Below are positions 1-8,269 of a stretch of DNA of 37,259 nt, piece by piece. Under the pieces are notes generated by a model. It saw only the letters and a program-made list of their open reading frames with translations. It made no database searches and had not been told where the DNA came from. The position numbers and the translations under genes are program-made. The stretch is from positions 1 to 37,259 of IMG/VR virus record IMGVR_UViG_3300037502_002424, one strand, 5' to 3'. Each line of letters begins with the position of its first letter. Positions within the stretch are counted from its first letter, which is position 1. This DNA comes from a virus.

Positions 1-168
1 CTCACGCGGGGATTTTTTTTTGGTGACGGGGATTTTGGGAGCGCTGGAGCGCGCAGCACAGCCAAGATGGCCGAGCAGAATCGGCAAGTGGCAGGCAAAT
101 CAAGGACTTGGCGCTGGTGAGCCAAGCCACGCGCGCTGTGCGCAACCTGAGCGAGGGATTTCTTTAAC
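1..168. other. left-edge region without a supportable complete gene
   Basis: No complete gene is supported here. Two plus-strand frames stay open. One runs from the edge (codons at 2, 5, 8...) to TGA 170-172 and overlaps the next start as GTGA; it is also the frame in which the right-edge HNH gene would continue if the ends join. The other runs from 27 to TAA 165-167 and reads somewhat more like ordinary protein. A run of nine T at 13-21 separates these frames, so a homopolymer error or a real frameshift could connect them. In phages of this type this interval lies between HNH and terminase, where a cos site could also sit, but I see no definite cos signal. Confidence 0.4.
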
Positions 169-774
169 GTGACGACGATCGACCTCACTCGCTGGCCCGC
201 GCAGCGGATCGAGATGCGTGCGCGCGCCAGCCTTCGCGCGTACGATCGCAACAGCCGGACGCACTCGCCGGAGCAGGTCGCGCAGATCGCGGCATCGATC
301 CGCGAGTGGGGCTGGACAATGCCGGTCCTAGTCACGCCGGAGGGCGAGGTGATCGCGGGTCATGGGCGTCTGATGGCAGCCGAGACGCTGGGGATCGACA
401 AGGTTCCTTGCATGGTCGCGGCGAACTGGTCGGAGGCGCAGAAGCGCGTTTACGTCATGGCGGACAACCAGATCGCGCTGAACGCCGGATGGGACGAGGA
501 AGTGCGGGCTGCCGAGATGGCGTTCCTGCGATCGGTCGAGTTTGACATCGACGTGATCGGGTTCTCCGACGACGAGCTGGCCAAGATGCTCAACGCGACG
601 TCGGAGCCCCTGACGGATCCGGACGACGTGCCAGACGTCATCGAGGACGCGCCAGCAGTGTCGCGGGAGGGCGATGTGTGGCTGCTCGGGGCGTACTTCG
701 AGTGCGAGAAGTGCCACAAGCAGTACAGCTACGACGAGGGGCTGCGGCTCAACGGCGATGATCGCCGCGGGTGA
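169..774 (+). CDS. ParB/Srx-fold protein, truncated relative to ParB-methyltransferase fusions
   Basis: A 201-residue protein starting at GTG 169, which overlaps an upstream TGA as GTGA. Residues about 20-130 form a ParB N-terminal domain: the NSRTHS and EQVAQIAASI segments, then the diagnostic VIAGHGRLMAA motif, then the AQKRVYVMADNQIALNAGW helix. In the common phage family this domain is followed by SREGDVWLLG and then a DNA methyltransferase. Here SREGDVWLLG is present (about 165-174), but the chain switches to a short tail with a CEKC zinc-type pair and stops. No methyltransferase motif (DPPY or FGG type) follows. It is probably a decayed or domain-swapped modification protein that may still bind nucleotide or DNA. 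It lies directly upstream of the terminase genes. Confidence 0.75.
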   Translation: MTTIDLTRWPAQRIEMRARASLRAYDRNSRTHSPEQVAQIAASIREWGWTMPVLVTPEGEVIAGHGRLMAAETLGIDKVPCMVAANWSEAQKRVYVMADNQIALNAGWDEEVRAAEMAFLRSVEFDIDVIGFSDDELAKMLNATSEPLTDPDDVPDVIEDAPAVSREGDVWLLGAYFECEKCHKQYSYDEGLRLNGDDRRG

Positions 775-899
775 GTCCAGTGTCGAGCGGAACGGCGCTG
801 CCAGCAACAACTCAAACATCTGATATTGTACGGGAAAAGGAGCACGAGCAGCATGCAGCAGCGGGCCGAGAGCGGTGCGCTGGCGAAGGACGGCACGCG
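775..899 (+). other. open in-frame continuation after the ParB-like stop
   Basis: After TGA 772-774 the same reading frame stays open for 42 codons and ends at TGA 901-903, overlapping the next gene's ATG (900-902) as ATGA. Phages place such overlaps between real adjacent genes, so the stop at 772 may be a nonsense mutation, a readthrough stop, or the end of an ancestral longer gene. A 16-codon ORF could start at ATG 853. No independent function can be assigned. Confidence 0.4.
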
Positions 900-1676
900 A
901 TGACCGTCGTCATTCCGCCCGCGCCGGCAAGTCTGCAGGGCGCCGCTGCGGTGGCGTGGGGTGCGATGGCCAGAACCATCGTGCAAGCGCGCCCTATCAC
1001 TGAGGCAGACCTGCTTACGCTTGAGGCTGCTGCGAAGGCCTGGGGCAGATGGCGCTCCATCGAGGACAAGCTGGCCGAGCTGGCCGCAGGAAATGTCCTC
1101 GGCGGCGAGATCACAAAGGGCAAGGACGGTTCGCTGCAGGTTGGCGTCATGCGCCAAGCGGCCTCGGCGGCTTTCGAGCAATACTACAGTCTCGCGAGGG
1201 GTCTGGGCGTCGAGGAACGCACCGACCTCACTGCGATCGATCTGTTCGGAAATCCGGAGCGCCCCGGGCGAGGCAAGAAGGGGCGCCCGCGGTTTATGGC
1301 TACGCCGCGCGATCGCAACCGCGTCCGGCTGCTTTTGGCTATGGGATGGGCGCCGCCACGGATTGCTTCGGCGATCGAGGTCTCGCTGCCCACCCTGCAC
1401 AAGTATTTCCGTAAGGAGCTGGCGGAGCGCGAAGCCATGCGCGACCGGCTCGACGCACGTCGTCTCGAGATCGCCATGGACGAGGCCAACAAGGGCAACG
1501 TGACGGCGCTGCGGGAACTGAACAGGCTGATCGAGCAACAGGAAGGCAAGCTGGCCGACGAGAAGATCCGCAACGGCCCTGTCAAGAAACCGGAGCAGCC
1601 GGTCGGCAAGAAAGAGCAACTGAACATCGAAGCCTCCAAGCCGCCTCCCTCGTGGGGCGATCTGCTGCCAAACTGA
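900..1676 (+). CDS. terS: terminase small subunit, P27-like domain plus helix-turn-helix domain
   Basis: A 258-residue protein starting at ATG 900 with GAAGGA 9 bases upstream; the frame is open further upstream but without a better start. Residues 1-120 resemble P27-type small terminases: a helix with DLLTLEAAAKAWGRWRSIED, a short variable loop, a second long helix (VMRQAASAAFEQYYSLARGLG), and the terminal ERTDLTAIDLFG. A basic linker (RPGRGKKGRPRF) leads to a helix-turn-helix, about 137-180, with MGWAPPRIASAIEVSLPTLHKYFRKEL, then a charged helical tail. Small terminases recognise the packaging site and load the large subunit. Having both a P27 body and a separate C-terminal HTH in one chain is unusual. 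The large terminase follows after one base. Confidence 0.75.
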   Translation: MTVVIPPAPASLQGAAAVAWGAMARTIVQARPITEADLLTLEAAAKAWGRWRSIEDKLAELAAGNVLGGEITKGKDGSLQVGVMRQAASAAFEQYYSLARGLGVEERTDLTAIDLFGNPERPGRGKKGRPRFMATPRDRNRVRLLLAMGWAPPRIASAIEVSLPTLHKYFRKELAEREAMRDRLDARRLEIAMDEANKGNVTALRELNRLIEQQEGKLADEKIRNGPVKKPEQPVGKKEQLNIEASKPPPSWGDLLPN

Positions 1677-1677
1677 C

Positions 1678-3396
1678 ATGCCGTTTGATTTCGCCTGCCT
1701 TGATTGGGCCGAAAAGCTCGCACGCGGCGAGACGCCGATCGCAGACCTGCCGCTCAATGAGGAAGAAGGCGAGCGCGCGGTCCAAATCTTCAACCGGCTG
1801 CGTCTGCCGGATGTCATCGGCCAACCAACCTTGGCCGAAGCCGCGGGCGAATGGATGCGGGACATCGTCCGGGCCGCCTTCGGCTCGATGGCGACCAGTG
1901 CCAGCGGGTACGAGTCCCGGCAGGTTGGCGAAGTCTTTGTCCTGGTGCCGAAGAAGAACGCCAAGACGACCAGCGCGGCGGCGATCGCGCTGACCTTCAT
2001 GCTGCTGAACAAACGGCGCAACGCGGACATGCTGATCATCGGCCCGACGCAGAAGATCAGCGAGACGGCCTTCGAGCAGGCCAAGGGCATGATCGAGGCG
2101 GACCCGGAAGGGTTCCTGCAGAAACGGTTCCACGTCCAGGACCACAAGAAGACGATCCGCTGCCGGGTGACCGGCGCGCGGCTCATGATCCGCACCTTCG
2201 GCATGGACGTGCTGACCGGCGCAAAACCGATCTTCGCGCTGATCGACGAGGTTCACATCCTCGGGTCGGTCCCCTACGCGGCCGACGTCATCCGGCAGAT
2301 CAGGGGCGGCATGCTGCCGTTCCCGGAATCGCTCCTGGTGATGATCACGACGCAGTCGGATCACCCGCCGCAGGGCGTGTTCCGGTCGGAACTGGACTAT
2401 GCCCGCGCCGTGCGGGACGGAAAGATCACCGAGCGGGTCCGGCTGCTGCCGGTCCTGTACGAGTTTCCGGAGGCGATCCAGCGCAGCAAGGGGCGCGACT
2501 GGACGAACCCGGACCTCTGGCACATGGTCACGCCGAACCTCGGGCGGTCGGTGTCGATCGACGCGCTGCTCGACGGGTTCGAGCGGGCCAAGGCGGACGG
2601 GCAGGCCGAGACGATCGCCTGGGCGACGCAGCACCTCAACATCGAGGTCGGCGTCGGCATCCGCGCGACGAGCTGGGTGGGCGCGCAGTTCTGGGAAGCC
2701 TCGGCGCTGCCCGCGATCTCCGACCTCGGCGCGCTGATGGAGCGATCCGAGGTCGCGGTGGTCGGTGTCGACGGCGGCGGCCTCGATGACCTGCTTGGGC
2801 TCGCGGTGATCGGGCGCGAGAAGGACACGCGGCGCTGGCTGCTCTGGACCCATGCCTGGGCGCATCCGGAGGTGTTGGAACAGCGCAAGGAAATCGCCGC
2901 GCTGCTGCGGCAGTTCGAGAAGGACGGGGATCTGACGATCCTCACCGAAGACGACAAGACAGGCGACGTCGTCGGCGTGGCGGACGTGGTCGAGCGGCTG
3001 CTCGTCGCGGGCCTGCTGCCAGAGGCCGGGGCGGTCGGCCTCGACCCCTACGGCGTCAGCGCCATCGTCGATGAGCTGGCCTTCCGGGGCCTGACCGACG
3101 AGCAGCTGGTCGCGATCGGCCAGGGCGCGCGGCTATCGCCCGCGATCTGGGGCATGGAGCGCAAGCTCAAGGATGGAACGCTCGTGCATGCAGGCCGCCC
3201 GATGATGGCCTGGGTGCTGGGCAATGCGAAAACCGAACAGCGGGGAAGCGCGGTCATGATCACCAAGGAGACGGCGGGCAAGGCCAAGATCGACCCGCTC
3301 GTCGCGGCGTTCGATGCCTTCATGCTCATGGCCCGGAATCCTGAAGGCGCTCATGCGTCGCCTTGGGATGATGAGACCTTCAAGTTGGCGGTGTGA
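1678..3396 (+). CDS. terL: terminase large subunit, HK97 type
   Basis: A 572-residue packaging ATPase-nuclease that drives DNA into the prohead and cuts the concatemer. The Walker A-like segment is VPKKNAKTT at about 90-98, the form typical of Terminase_1 proteins. Walker B is IFALIDEVH at about 185-193, followed by the coupling motif MITTQSD near 222. The C-terminal RNase H-like nuclease begins at VVGVDGGG (Asp about 365), and further acidic residues follow (LTEDDKTGD and GLDPYG segments). Length and motif order are normal for an intact enzyme. It starts one base after the small subunit stop, and its stop overlaps the possible GTG start of the portal gene. Confidence 0.95.
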   Translation: MPFDFACLDWAEKLARGETPIADLPLNEEEGERAVQIFNRLRLPDVIGQPTLAEAAGEWMRDIVRAAFGSMATSASGYESRQVGEVFVLVPKKNAKTTSAAAIALTFMLLNKRRNADMLIIGPTQKISETAFEQAKGMIEADPEGFLQKRFHVQDHKKTIRCRVTGARLMIRTFGMDVLTGAKPIFALIDEVHILGSVPYAADVIRQIRGGMLPFPESLLVMITTQSDHPPQGVFRSELDYARAVRDGKITERVRLLPVLYEFPEAIQRSKGRDWTNPDLWHMVTPNLGRSVSIDALLDGFERAKADGQAETIAWATQHLNIEVGVGIRATSWVGAQFWEASALPAISDLGALMERSEVAVVGVDGGGLDDLLGLAVIGREKDTRRWLLWTHAWAHPEVLEQRKEIAALLRQFEKDGDLTILTEDDKTGDVVGVADVVERLLVAGLLPEAGAVGLDPYGVSAIVDELAFRGLTDEQLVAIGQGARLSPAIWGMERKLKDGTLVHAGRPMMAWVLGNAKTEQRGSAVMITKETAGKAKIDPLVAAFDAFMLMARNPEGAHASPWDDETFKLAV

Positions 3397-3398
3397 CG

Positions 3399-4628
3399 AT
3401 GTTCGGACTGCGCCGCAAACCCAAGCCCGAGGAACGGGCTGTCACGGTCACCGCTGCAGATCCGCGGTTCCTCGAGGTTTTTGGCCTGACGACGCCAGCC
3501 ACGGTGTCGGAGGAACAGGCGATCGGCGTGCCGGCGGTCTGGCAGGCGATCAACTTCCTCGCAGGCACGATCGCGGGCCTGCCACTTCATGTCTATGACA
3601 AGACGAGGGACGGAAAGGTTAAGGTCGCGGCGACTAGATCCAATGCAGTCGTCGCAATGTTGCACGACGCCGTCAACGATGGCCTGACCTCATTCCAGTG
3701 GCGCTACAATCTCATGGTCGGAGTGCTGACCGAGGGCCGTTTCGTCACCTACATCGAGCGCGACGACGCTGGGCGACCGATCAACCTCTATCCGTTGCCG
3801 CGCGCCACGGTCGAGATGATGCCGACCGGACGCCGCCGCTACAAGCACACGGCTCAAGGCGTCGATCGTTACTACGACGAGGCGGATGTGCTCGATGTGG
3901 CATTCATGCTCCGAGCCGACCAAACCACTCACAGGTCGCCGCTGCGCCAGTGCGCAACTGCGCTGGGAAAGGCGGTCAATGCCAACGCCTACGGATCGAA
4001 GCTTTTTGCGAATGGCGGCTTGCCTGCATTCGCTTTGACCGGGCCCTTCAATTCGGCCGCTGCCGCGCAGCGCGCTTCGACGGACATTGCTACGGCGACG
4101 AAAGAGGCGGCGGCCAAGGGAAACAGCGTCCTTGCCATCCCGGCTGGGCACGATCTCAAGCCGCTCGGATCGGACCCGGAAAAGATGCAGCTGGTTGCGG
4201 TGCAGCGGTTCGCGGTCGAAGAGGTTGCCCGGATTTATGGCCTGCCGCCGACGTTCCTGCAGGACTTGTCCCGCGCGACCTTCTCGAATTCGGAGCAGCA
4301 GGATCTCCATCTGGTCAAGCACACTGTGAAGCGGTGGCTGGAACAACTCGAAGCGGAGATGAACCTCAAGCTGTTTGGGCGCGGCTCGCGCCGGATCGTC
4401 GAGTTCAACCTCGATGGCCTTCTGCGGGGCGATTACCGGACGCGGATGGAAGGCAACGCAACCGCCATCCAGACCGGCCAGCTCACGCCAAACGAGGCGC
4501 GGGCGCTTGACAACCGGGAACCGCTGGATGGCGGCGACCGCCTCTTCATCCAAGGCGCGACGGTGCCGTTGACCGACGGCGGTCAGAACGTGCCGCCGCT
4601 ACAGGGAGACACGACCAATGAACCGTGA
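3399..4628 (+). CDS. portal protein, HK97 family
   Basis: A 409-residue portal protein that would form the dodecameric ring through which DNA enters and leaves the capsid. Family hallmarks are the N-terminal VPAVWQAINFLAGTIAGLPL segment, the middle MLRADQTTHRSPL region, and the C-terminal EEVARIYGLPPTFLQDLSRATFSN block, followed by the helical SEQQDLHLVKHTVKRWLEQ clip/wing segment and LTPNEARALDNREPLDGGD. ATG 3399 was chosen; GTG 3393 is an in-frame alternative that overlaps the terminase stop. The end overlaps the protease gene by 11 bases. Length is normal for HK97-like portals. Confidence 0.95.
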   Translation: MFGLRRKPKPEERAVTVTAADPRFLEVFGLTTPATVSEEQAIGVPAVWQAINFLAGTIAGLPLHVYDKTRDGKVKVAATRSNAVVAMLHDAVNDGLTSFQWRYNLMVGVLTEGRFVTYIERDDAGRPINLYPLPRATVEMMPTGRRRYKHTAQGVDRYYDEADVLDVAFMLRADQTTHRSPLRQCATALGKAVNANAYGSKLFANGGLPAFALTGPFNSAAAAQRASTDIATATKEAAAKGNSVLAIPAGHDLKPLGSDPEKMQLVAVQRFAVEEVARIYGLPPTFLQDLSRATFSNSEQQDLHLVKHTVKRWLEQLEAEMNLKLFGRGSRRIVEFNLDGLLRGDYRTRMEGNATAIQTGQLTPNEARALDNREPLDGGDRLFIQGATVPLTDGGQNVPPLQGDTTNEP

Positions 4629-5181
4629 AATCCGTTCCGGCATTCCGGCGCAAGTCCGCGCTGATGAGACCGGCGTGCGCGTTGAGGGCTATGCAGCTGT
4701 TTTCGGGCAAGAGACGCGGATCGGCGACTCGTTCCGGGAGAAGATCGAGCCCGGGGCCTTTACCGAGGCCATCCGCCGCGATGACGTGGTGTTCCTGATC
4801 AACCACGAAGGCCTGCCGTTGGCCCGCACGCGGTCGGGGACGCTGAAGCTGTCGGAGGATGACAAGGGTCTCAAGATCGAGACCGACCTCGATGCGGAAG
4901 ACCCTGACGTGAAGTCGATTGTCGGCAAGATGCGCCGGGGCGACCTTGACAAGATGTCCTTCGCTTTCTGGCCGGAAGTTCAGGAATGGGACGAGACCGG
5001 TGACATGCCGCTGCGCGTGATCAAGAAGGCCGCCCTTTACGATGTCTCTATCGTCACGACCCCGGCCTACGAGGGGACCGAGATCGGCCTGCGCTCGGCG
5101 GCGGCGGCCTTTGCCGCGCGCCCGACGTTCGCCACGAAGCGAATGAAGCTGGCGCAGAAAGTGCGCGGCCTCGTGAAGTAA
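4618..5181 (+). CDS. HK97-type prohead maturation protease
   Basis: A 187-residue serine protease of the HK97 prohead protease family (peptidase S78) that cleaves the capsid delta domain during head maturation. The early VEGYAAVFG strand, the KIEPGAF motif, the catalytic-His segment FLINHEGLPLARTRSGTL (about 60-77), and the Ser segment DKMSFAFWP (about 107-115) are all visible, followed by the IVTTPAYEGTEIGLRS tail typical of the family. The start overlaps the portal C-terminus, implying coupled translation. A small CCGCG-CTCT-CGCGG hairpin lies directly after the stop (5182-5195), before the capsid gene. Confidence 0.95.
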   Translation: MNREIRSGIPAQVRADETGVRVEGYAAVFGQETRIGDSFREKIEPGAFTEAIRRDDVVFLINHEGLPLARTRSGTLKLSEDDKGLKIETDLDAEDPDVKSIVGKMRRGDLDKMSFAFWPEVQEWDETGDMPLRVIKKAALYDVSIVTTPAYEGTEIGLRSAAAAFAARPTFATKRMKLAQKVRGLVK

Positions 5182-5245
5182 CCGCGCTCTCGCGGTGCAG
5201 CCCATCACGCCCTTGGGCAAGGCATATCCGAAAGGAGGCTCGCCA

Positions 5246-6511
5246 ATGGCGACCATGAAGGAACTGCGGGAGCAGATGGCGAATGCCGCCACGGAAGCCC
5301 GCTCGCTGCTCGACCAGGCGTCGGGCGAGAAAGATCCCGCCCGTGCTGCCGATCTCGAAAAGCAGCATGACAAGGCCATGGCCGACTTTGATGCCATTGC
5401 GGCCAAGGTCGAGCGGCTGCAGAAGCTCGAGGACGCGGAACGCCGCACACACGAGGCCGCCGAAGCCGAGCGTCGTGCCCGGCGCCCCGGAGTCGATCCC
5501 GTTGTGGTGAACCCCGGCGGCGAGGCGACCTATCGCGATGCGTTCCTGGCCTATCTGCGGGCGCAGGGCAACGAGGGGGCGATGGAGCCGCAACTGCGCA
5601 GCATCCTGTCGCGCGGCAAAGGCGACATGGAACTGCGGGCGCAGACCACGACGACCACGGCGGGCGGCTACACTGTCCCGGTCGAGCTCGCGAACATCCT
5701 CGTGAAGTCGATGGCGGCCTGGGGGCCGATGTATGACCCCGGCGTCACCTCGGAGATCGTGACCTCCGGCGGGAACCAGATCACCATGCCGACAGTCAAC
5801 GACACGTCCGTCGCTGTGGTGAAGCATACCGAAGGCACCACGCTGACCGATGACGGCGGATCGGACGCGACTTTCGGCCAGAAGGTTCTGGACGCCTATC
5901 CCTTCAACACCGAATGGATTCGGGTGTCCAAAGAGCTGGTGGACGACAGCGCGTTCAACGTGGAGCAGATCCTTGGCGAGTTGCTGGGCGAGCGCCTTGG
6001 CCGCCGCGCCAACCTCGAACTGACCACCGGCGACGGCAACGGTGATCCCAACGGCGTCGTCACGGCCTCCACGCTCGGCAAGACTGCCGCCGCCGCGGCT
6101 GCCTTCACGGTCGACGAGCTTCTTGACCTCCTGCACGCTGTCGATCCGGCCTACCGCGCTTCCCCGCGCACCCGCTGGATGATGAACGACACGACCCTCG
6201 CCATGCTGCGCAAGCTGAAGTACGGAGACGGCCACTACATCTGGCAGATGGGCAACATCCAGAGCGGCGAGCCGAACACGATCCTCGGCTATGCCTACAG
6301 CGTCAACCAGGCGATGCCCGCCGCGACGACCGGCCTCAAGCCGATCGTCTTCGGCGATTTTGGCAAGTACTACGTCCGCAAGGTCGGCTCGCCCTTGATT
6401 GGCGCCATCCAGGACAAGGACTTCTGGCCGGGCTTCGGGATCGCGGGCTACATCCGCTTTGACGGCGAACTCGCCGACACGGCGGCGGTCAAGCACCTGA
6501 TCATGGCCTGA
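5246..6511 (+). CDS. major capsid protein, HK97 fold, with N-terminal delta domain
   Basis: A 421-residue capsid precursor. ATG 5246 is set by a near-perfect AAAGGAGG at 5231-5238. The frame is open upstream to 5195, but that start lacks a ribosome site. Residues 1-80 are a charged coiled coil rich in Ala, Glu, Lys and Arg, the scaffold-like delta domain that the upstream protease should remove. The mature shell domain starts near ELRAQTTTTTAGGYTVP (about 129-145) and shows the expected order of E-loop, P-domain (FNVEQILGELLGERLGRRANLEL spine helix) and A-domain, ending GFGIAGYIRFDGELADTAAV. The strong ribosome site and the downstream hairpin fit very high expression. Confidence 0.95.
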   Translation: MATMKELREQMANAATEARSLLDQASGEKDPARAADLEKQHDKAMADFDAIAAKVERLQKLEDAERRTHEAAEAERRARRPGVDPVVVNPGGEATYRDAFLAYLRAQGNEGAMEPQLRSILSRGKGDMELRAQTTTTTAGGYTVPVELANILVKSMAAWGPMYDPGVTSEIVTSGGNQITMPTVNDTSVAVVKHTEGTTLTDDGGSDATFGQKVLDAYPFNTEWIRVSKELVDDSAFNVEQILGELLGERLGRRANLELTTGDGNGDPNGVVTASTLGKTAAAAAAFTVDELLDLLHAVDPAYRASPRTRWMMNDTTLAMLRKLKYGDGHYIWQMGNIQSGEPNTILGYAYSVNQAMPAATTGLKPIVFGDFGKYYVRKVGSPLIGAIQDKDFWPGFGIAGYIRFDGELADTAAVKHLIMA

Positions 6512-6516
6512 TCCTT

Positions 6517-6540
6517 CGGGGGCGGTTGACGCCGCCCCCG
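6517..6540 (+). terminator. hairpin directly after the capsid gene
   Basis: A perfect 9-bp stem, CGGGGGCGG / CCGCCCCCG, with a 6-base loop starts six bases after the capsid stop. There is no T tract, so it may be a partial terminator or a 3' mRNA-stabilising structure that raises capsid mRNA over the downstream connector genes. Confidence 0.6.
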
Positions 6541-6566
6541 GCTCACCCTCTGGCGGGAGAAACCCC

Positions 6567-6767
6567 ATGTCCAACGTGAAAGTCGCGCTGCCTCAGGGCG
6601 GCGACAGCCTCGACATCAGCAACGGGGGCAGCGTGAAGCTCGGCGCGAATGTCACCCTCACGGTGTCCGGCACCAACGTCATCCTGAACGGCTTGCCGAC
6701 GACCAACCCCGGTGTTGCTGGTGCGCTCTGGACCAACTCCGGCGTGCTGACCCGGAGCACCGGCTGA
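6567..6767 (+). CDS. small head-region protein of unknown function
   Basis: A 66-residue protein that follows the capsid gene and its hairpin. It is rich in Gly, Asn, Val and Thr, with alternating beta-like strands (VKLGANVTLTVSG, NVILNGLP), and ends in a PGVAGALWTNSGVLTRSTG motif of a kind common in small phage structural proteins. Possible roles are capsid decoration or a tail/head accessory, but neither can be shown from sequence. GGCGGGAG lies upstream of its ATG. Its stop overlaps the next ATG as TGATG. Confidence 0.75.
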   Translation: MSNVKVALPQGGDSLDISNGGSVKLGANVTLTVSGTNVILNGLPTTNPGVAGALWTNSGVLTRSTG

Positions 6768-6952
6768 TGCGCATTCGGCTTCTCGTCGATCGCGCCATGG
6801 CGCTCGGCATCCAGAACGCGGGCGACTGCCTTGACGTCGAGGATGCCGAGGCGCTGCGGATGATCGACGCAGGACAGGCGGAGCCGGTGCGCGACGTCGC
6901 GCCGCAGCGCGCCACGCCACGCCGCAGAGCAGAACGCGCCACGAAAGGCTGA
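6767..6952 (+). CDS. small head-region protein of unknown function
   Basis: A 61-residue protein. The N-terminal half predicts a short strand-helix unit (MRIRLLVDRAMALGIQNAGD), and the segment DAEALRMIDAGQAEPV resembles the small phage proteins often found beside head-tail connector genes. The C-terminal 18 residues are very basic and arginine-rich (RRRAERATKG), suggesting nucleic-acid or capsid-interior contact. The start overlaps the preceding stop by one base, and the next gene begins three bases after its stop. Confidence 0.7.
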   Translation: MRIRLLVDRAMALGIQNAGDCLDVEDAEALRMIDAGQAEPVRDVAPQRATPRRRAERATKG

Positions 6953-6955
6953 CCG

Positions 6956-7540
6956 ATGATCACGCCCAGCTCGGCCTTGCGCCTCGTCACGGCTCCGGCT
7001 GTCACTCCAATCGACTTGGCAGAGGCGAAAGCCCATTGCCGCGTCTATTATAACGACGACGACAGCTATCTGACCACGCTCATCGCGGCGGCGGTCGGGC
7101 TGGTGGACGCGCAGGGCATGCTTGGCCGGTGCATGATTAATCAGACCTGGGCCGAGTACTTCCCGAACGCGCCGGGAGAAGTCCGGCTCTCCATGACGCC
7201 TTTCGCTTCGCTCACCTCGGTCAAGTTTTTGGACGATGCCGGAGTGTATCAGACAGCGACCTTGGCCAATTTCGAGACGTACCGGTCTGGCGAATTCGTC
7301 TATTTGCGACCGAAGGAAGGCAGCGAGTGGCCCGAGGCGGACATTCGCAAGGATGCCTACGAGATTACCTATGTCGCGGGCTTCGGCGCGACGGCGACAA
7401 GCGTCCCGGCCGGACTGCGGCATGCGATCAAGATGATCGTCGGTTACTGGTATGCGAACCGTGCCTCAGGTGGCGATGAGCTGCCGCTACCGGCGAAAGT
7501 CTTGATCGAGCAAGAGCGGGTGTCCTGGTATGGGGCCTGA
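6956..7540 (+). CDS. head-tail connector, phiE125 gp8 / HK97 gp6-like
   Basis: A 194-residue protein matching the phiE125 gp8-like adaptor family. These adaptors bind the portal ring and prepare the head for tail joining. The N-terminus has the typical VTPIDLAEAKAHCRV(YYNDDD)SYLTTLI pattern, in which helices begin at residue about 15. The central strands carry PFASLTSVKFLDDAGVYQT, and the C-terminal part has VPAGLRHAIKMIVGYWYANR. All elements of the family are present and length is normal. It overlaps the next gene by 11 bases. Confidence 0.9.
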   Translation: MITPSSALRLVTAPAVTPIDLAEAKAHCRVYYNDDDSYLTTLIAAAVGLVDAQGMLGRCMINQTWAEYFPNAPGEVRLSMTPFASLTSVKFLDDAGVYQTATLANFETYRSGEFVYLRPKEGSEWPEADIRKDAYEITYVAGFGATATSVPAGLRHAIKMIVGYWYANRASGGDELPLPAKVLIEQERVSWYGA

Positions 7541-7871
7541 CTTTGGCAAACTCGACGAGCGCATCGTCCTGCAGCGCCCGACTGCCACCGCGGACGGCAT
7601 GGGCGGCACCGAGGCGGGCTGGCAAGACGTCTTTGAGACCCGCGCGCATTTTCGGTACCTGCGCGGAGGCGAATCCGTGCTCGCTGGTCGTCTGCAGGGC
7701 CGTCTGACGGTCGTCGCGACGATTCCCTCGCATCACGCGGCGCGTCAAGTCACTGCCGACTGGCGCCTGCGCGACGCCCGAGCTGGCACGATCTACAACG
7801 TCCGCTCGATCATCCCATCTGACGACAAGGCCTTTCTGGAATTGACCTGCGAAAGTGGGGTGGCGACGTGA
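7530..7871 (+). CDS. head closure protein (head-tail adaptor, SPP1 gp16-like)
   Basis: A 113-residue protein of the phage head closure/adaptor family, a small beta-barrel that seals the connector. Diagnostic parts are the opening GKLDERIVLQRPTATADGMGG, the strand-turn-strand GWQDVFETRAHFRYLRGGES, and the late RDARAGTIYNVRSI strand. It lies in its expected position after the gp8-like adaptor and before the tail completion protein. The start overlaps the previous gene, and the stop overlaps the GTG start of the next as GTGA. Confidence 0.9.
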   Translation: MGPDFGKLDERIVLQRPTATADGMGGTEAGWQDVFETRAHFRYLRGGESVLAGRLQGRLTVVATIPSHHAARQVTADWRLRDARAGTIYNVRSIIPSDDKAFLELTCESGVAT

Positions 7872-8269
7872 GTGCCTCGGCCGACCTGCAGAAACTCATC
7901 TTCGATCGGCTGGTGGCAGACACCGGCGTGCATGCGATCGTCGCTGACCGGATCTTCGACAACCGGCCTGACGTCGCGACGTTTCCTTGCATCACTTTCG
8001 GCCCGTCCGATGTGGTCGAAGATGATGCCGAGTGCATCACCGGGCGGATCGAGACGATCCAGCTGGACTGCTGGGCGCGATCAAATGCGCGGGTCAACGC
8101 GGTGAAGCCGCTGGTGGATGCAGTCAAGACGGCTCTGCACCTGTTTCATGCCGAGCCGGAAAGCAGCGCGCTCGTCGAGCTACGGGTCATTGCGATGCGC
8201 ACCTTCATGGACCCGGACGGACTGACGGCGCACGGGGTCGTCACCGTCCAGGCGATCATGGAGGAATGA
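7868..8269 (+). CDS. DUF3168 tail completion protein
   Basis: A 133-residue protein of the DUF3168 family, located at the head-tail interface in siphophages (SPP1 gp17 type). It opens with the typical ADLQKLIFDRLVADTGVHAIVADRIFDN segment and the strand TFPCITFGPSDVVEDDAE, followed by IQLDCWARSNARVNAVKPLVDAVKTAL and a closing HGVVTVQAIMEE strand. The gene starts at GTG 7868 within a GTGA overlap. The stop overlaps the next gene's possible ATGs. Confidence 0.9.
   Translation: MSASADLQKLIFDRLVADTGVHAIVADRIFDNRPDVATFPCITFGPSDVVEDDAECITGRIETIQLDCWARSNARVNAVKPLVDAVKTALHLFHAEPESSALVELRVIAMRTFMDPDGLTAHGVVTVQAIMEE

Noticed and set aside
729-2204. Long minus-strand ORF opposite terminase genes
   Set aside because: A GC-rich shadow of the terminase frames; composition is Arg/Ser-rich and there is no ribosome site or motif.
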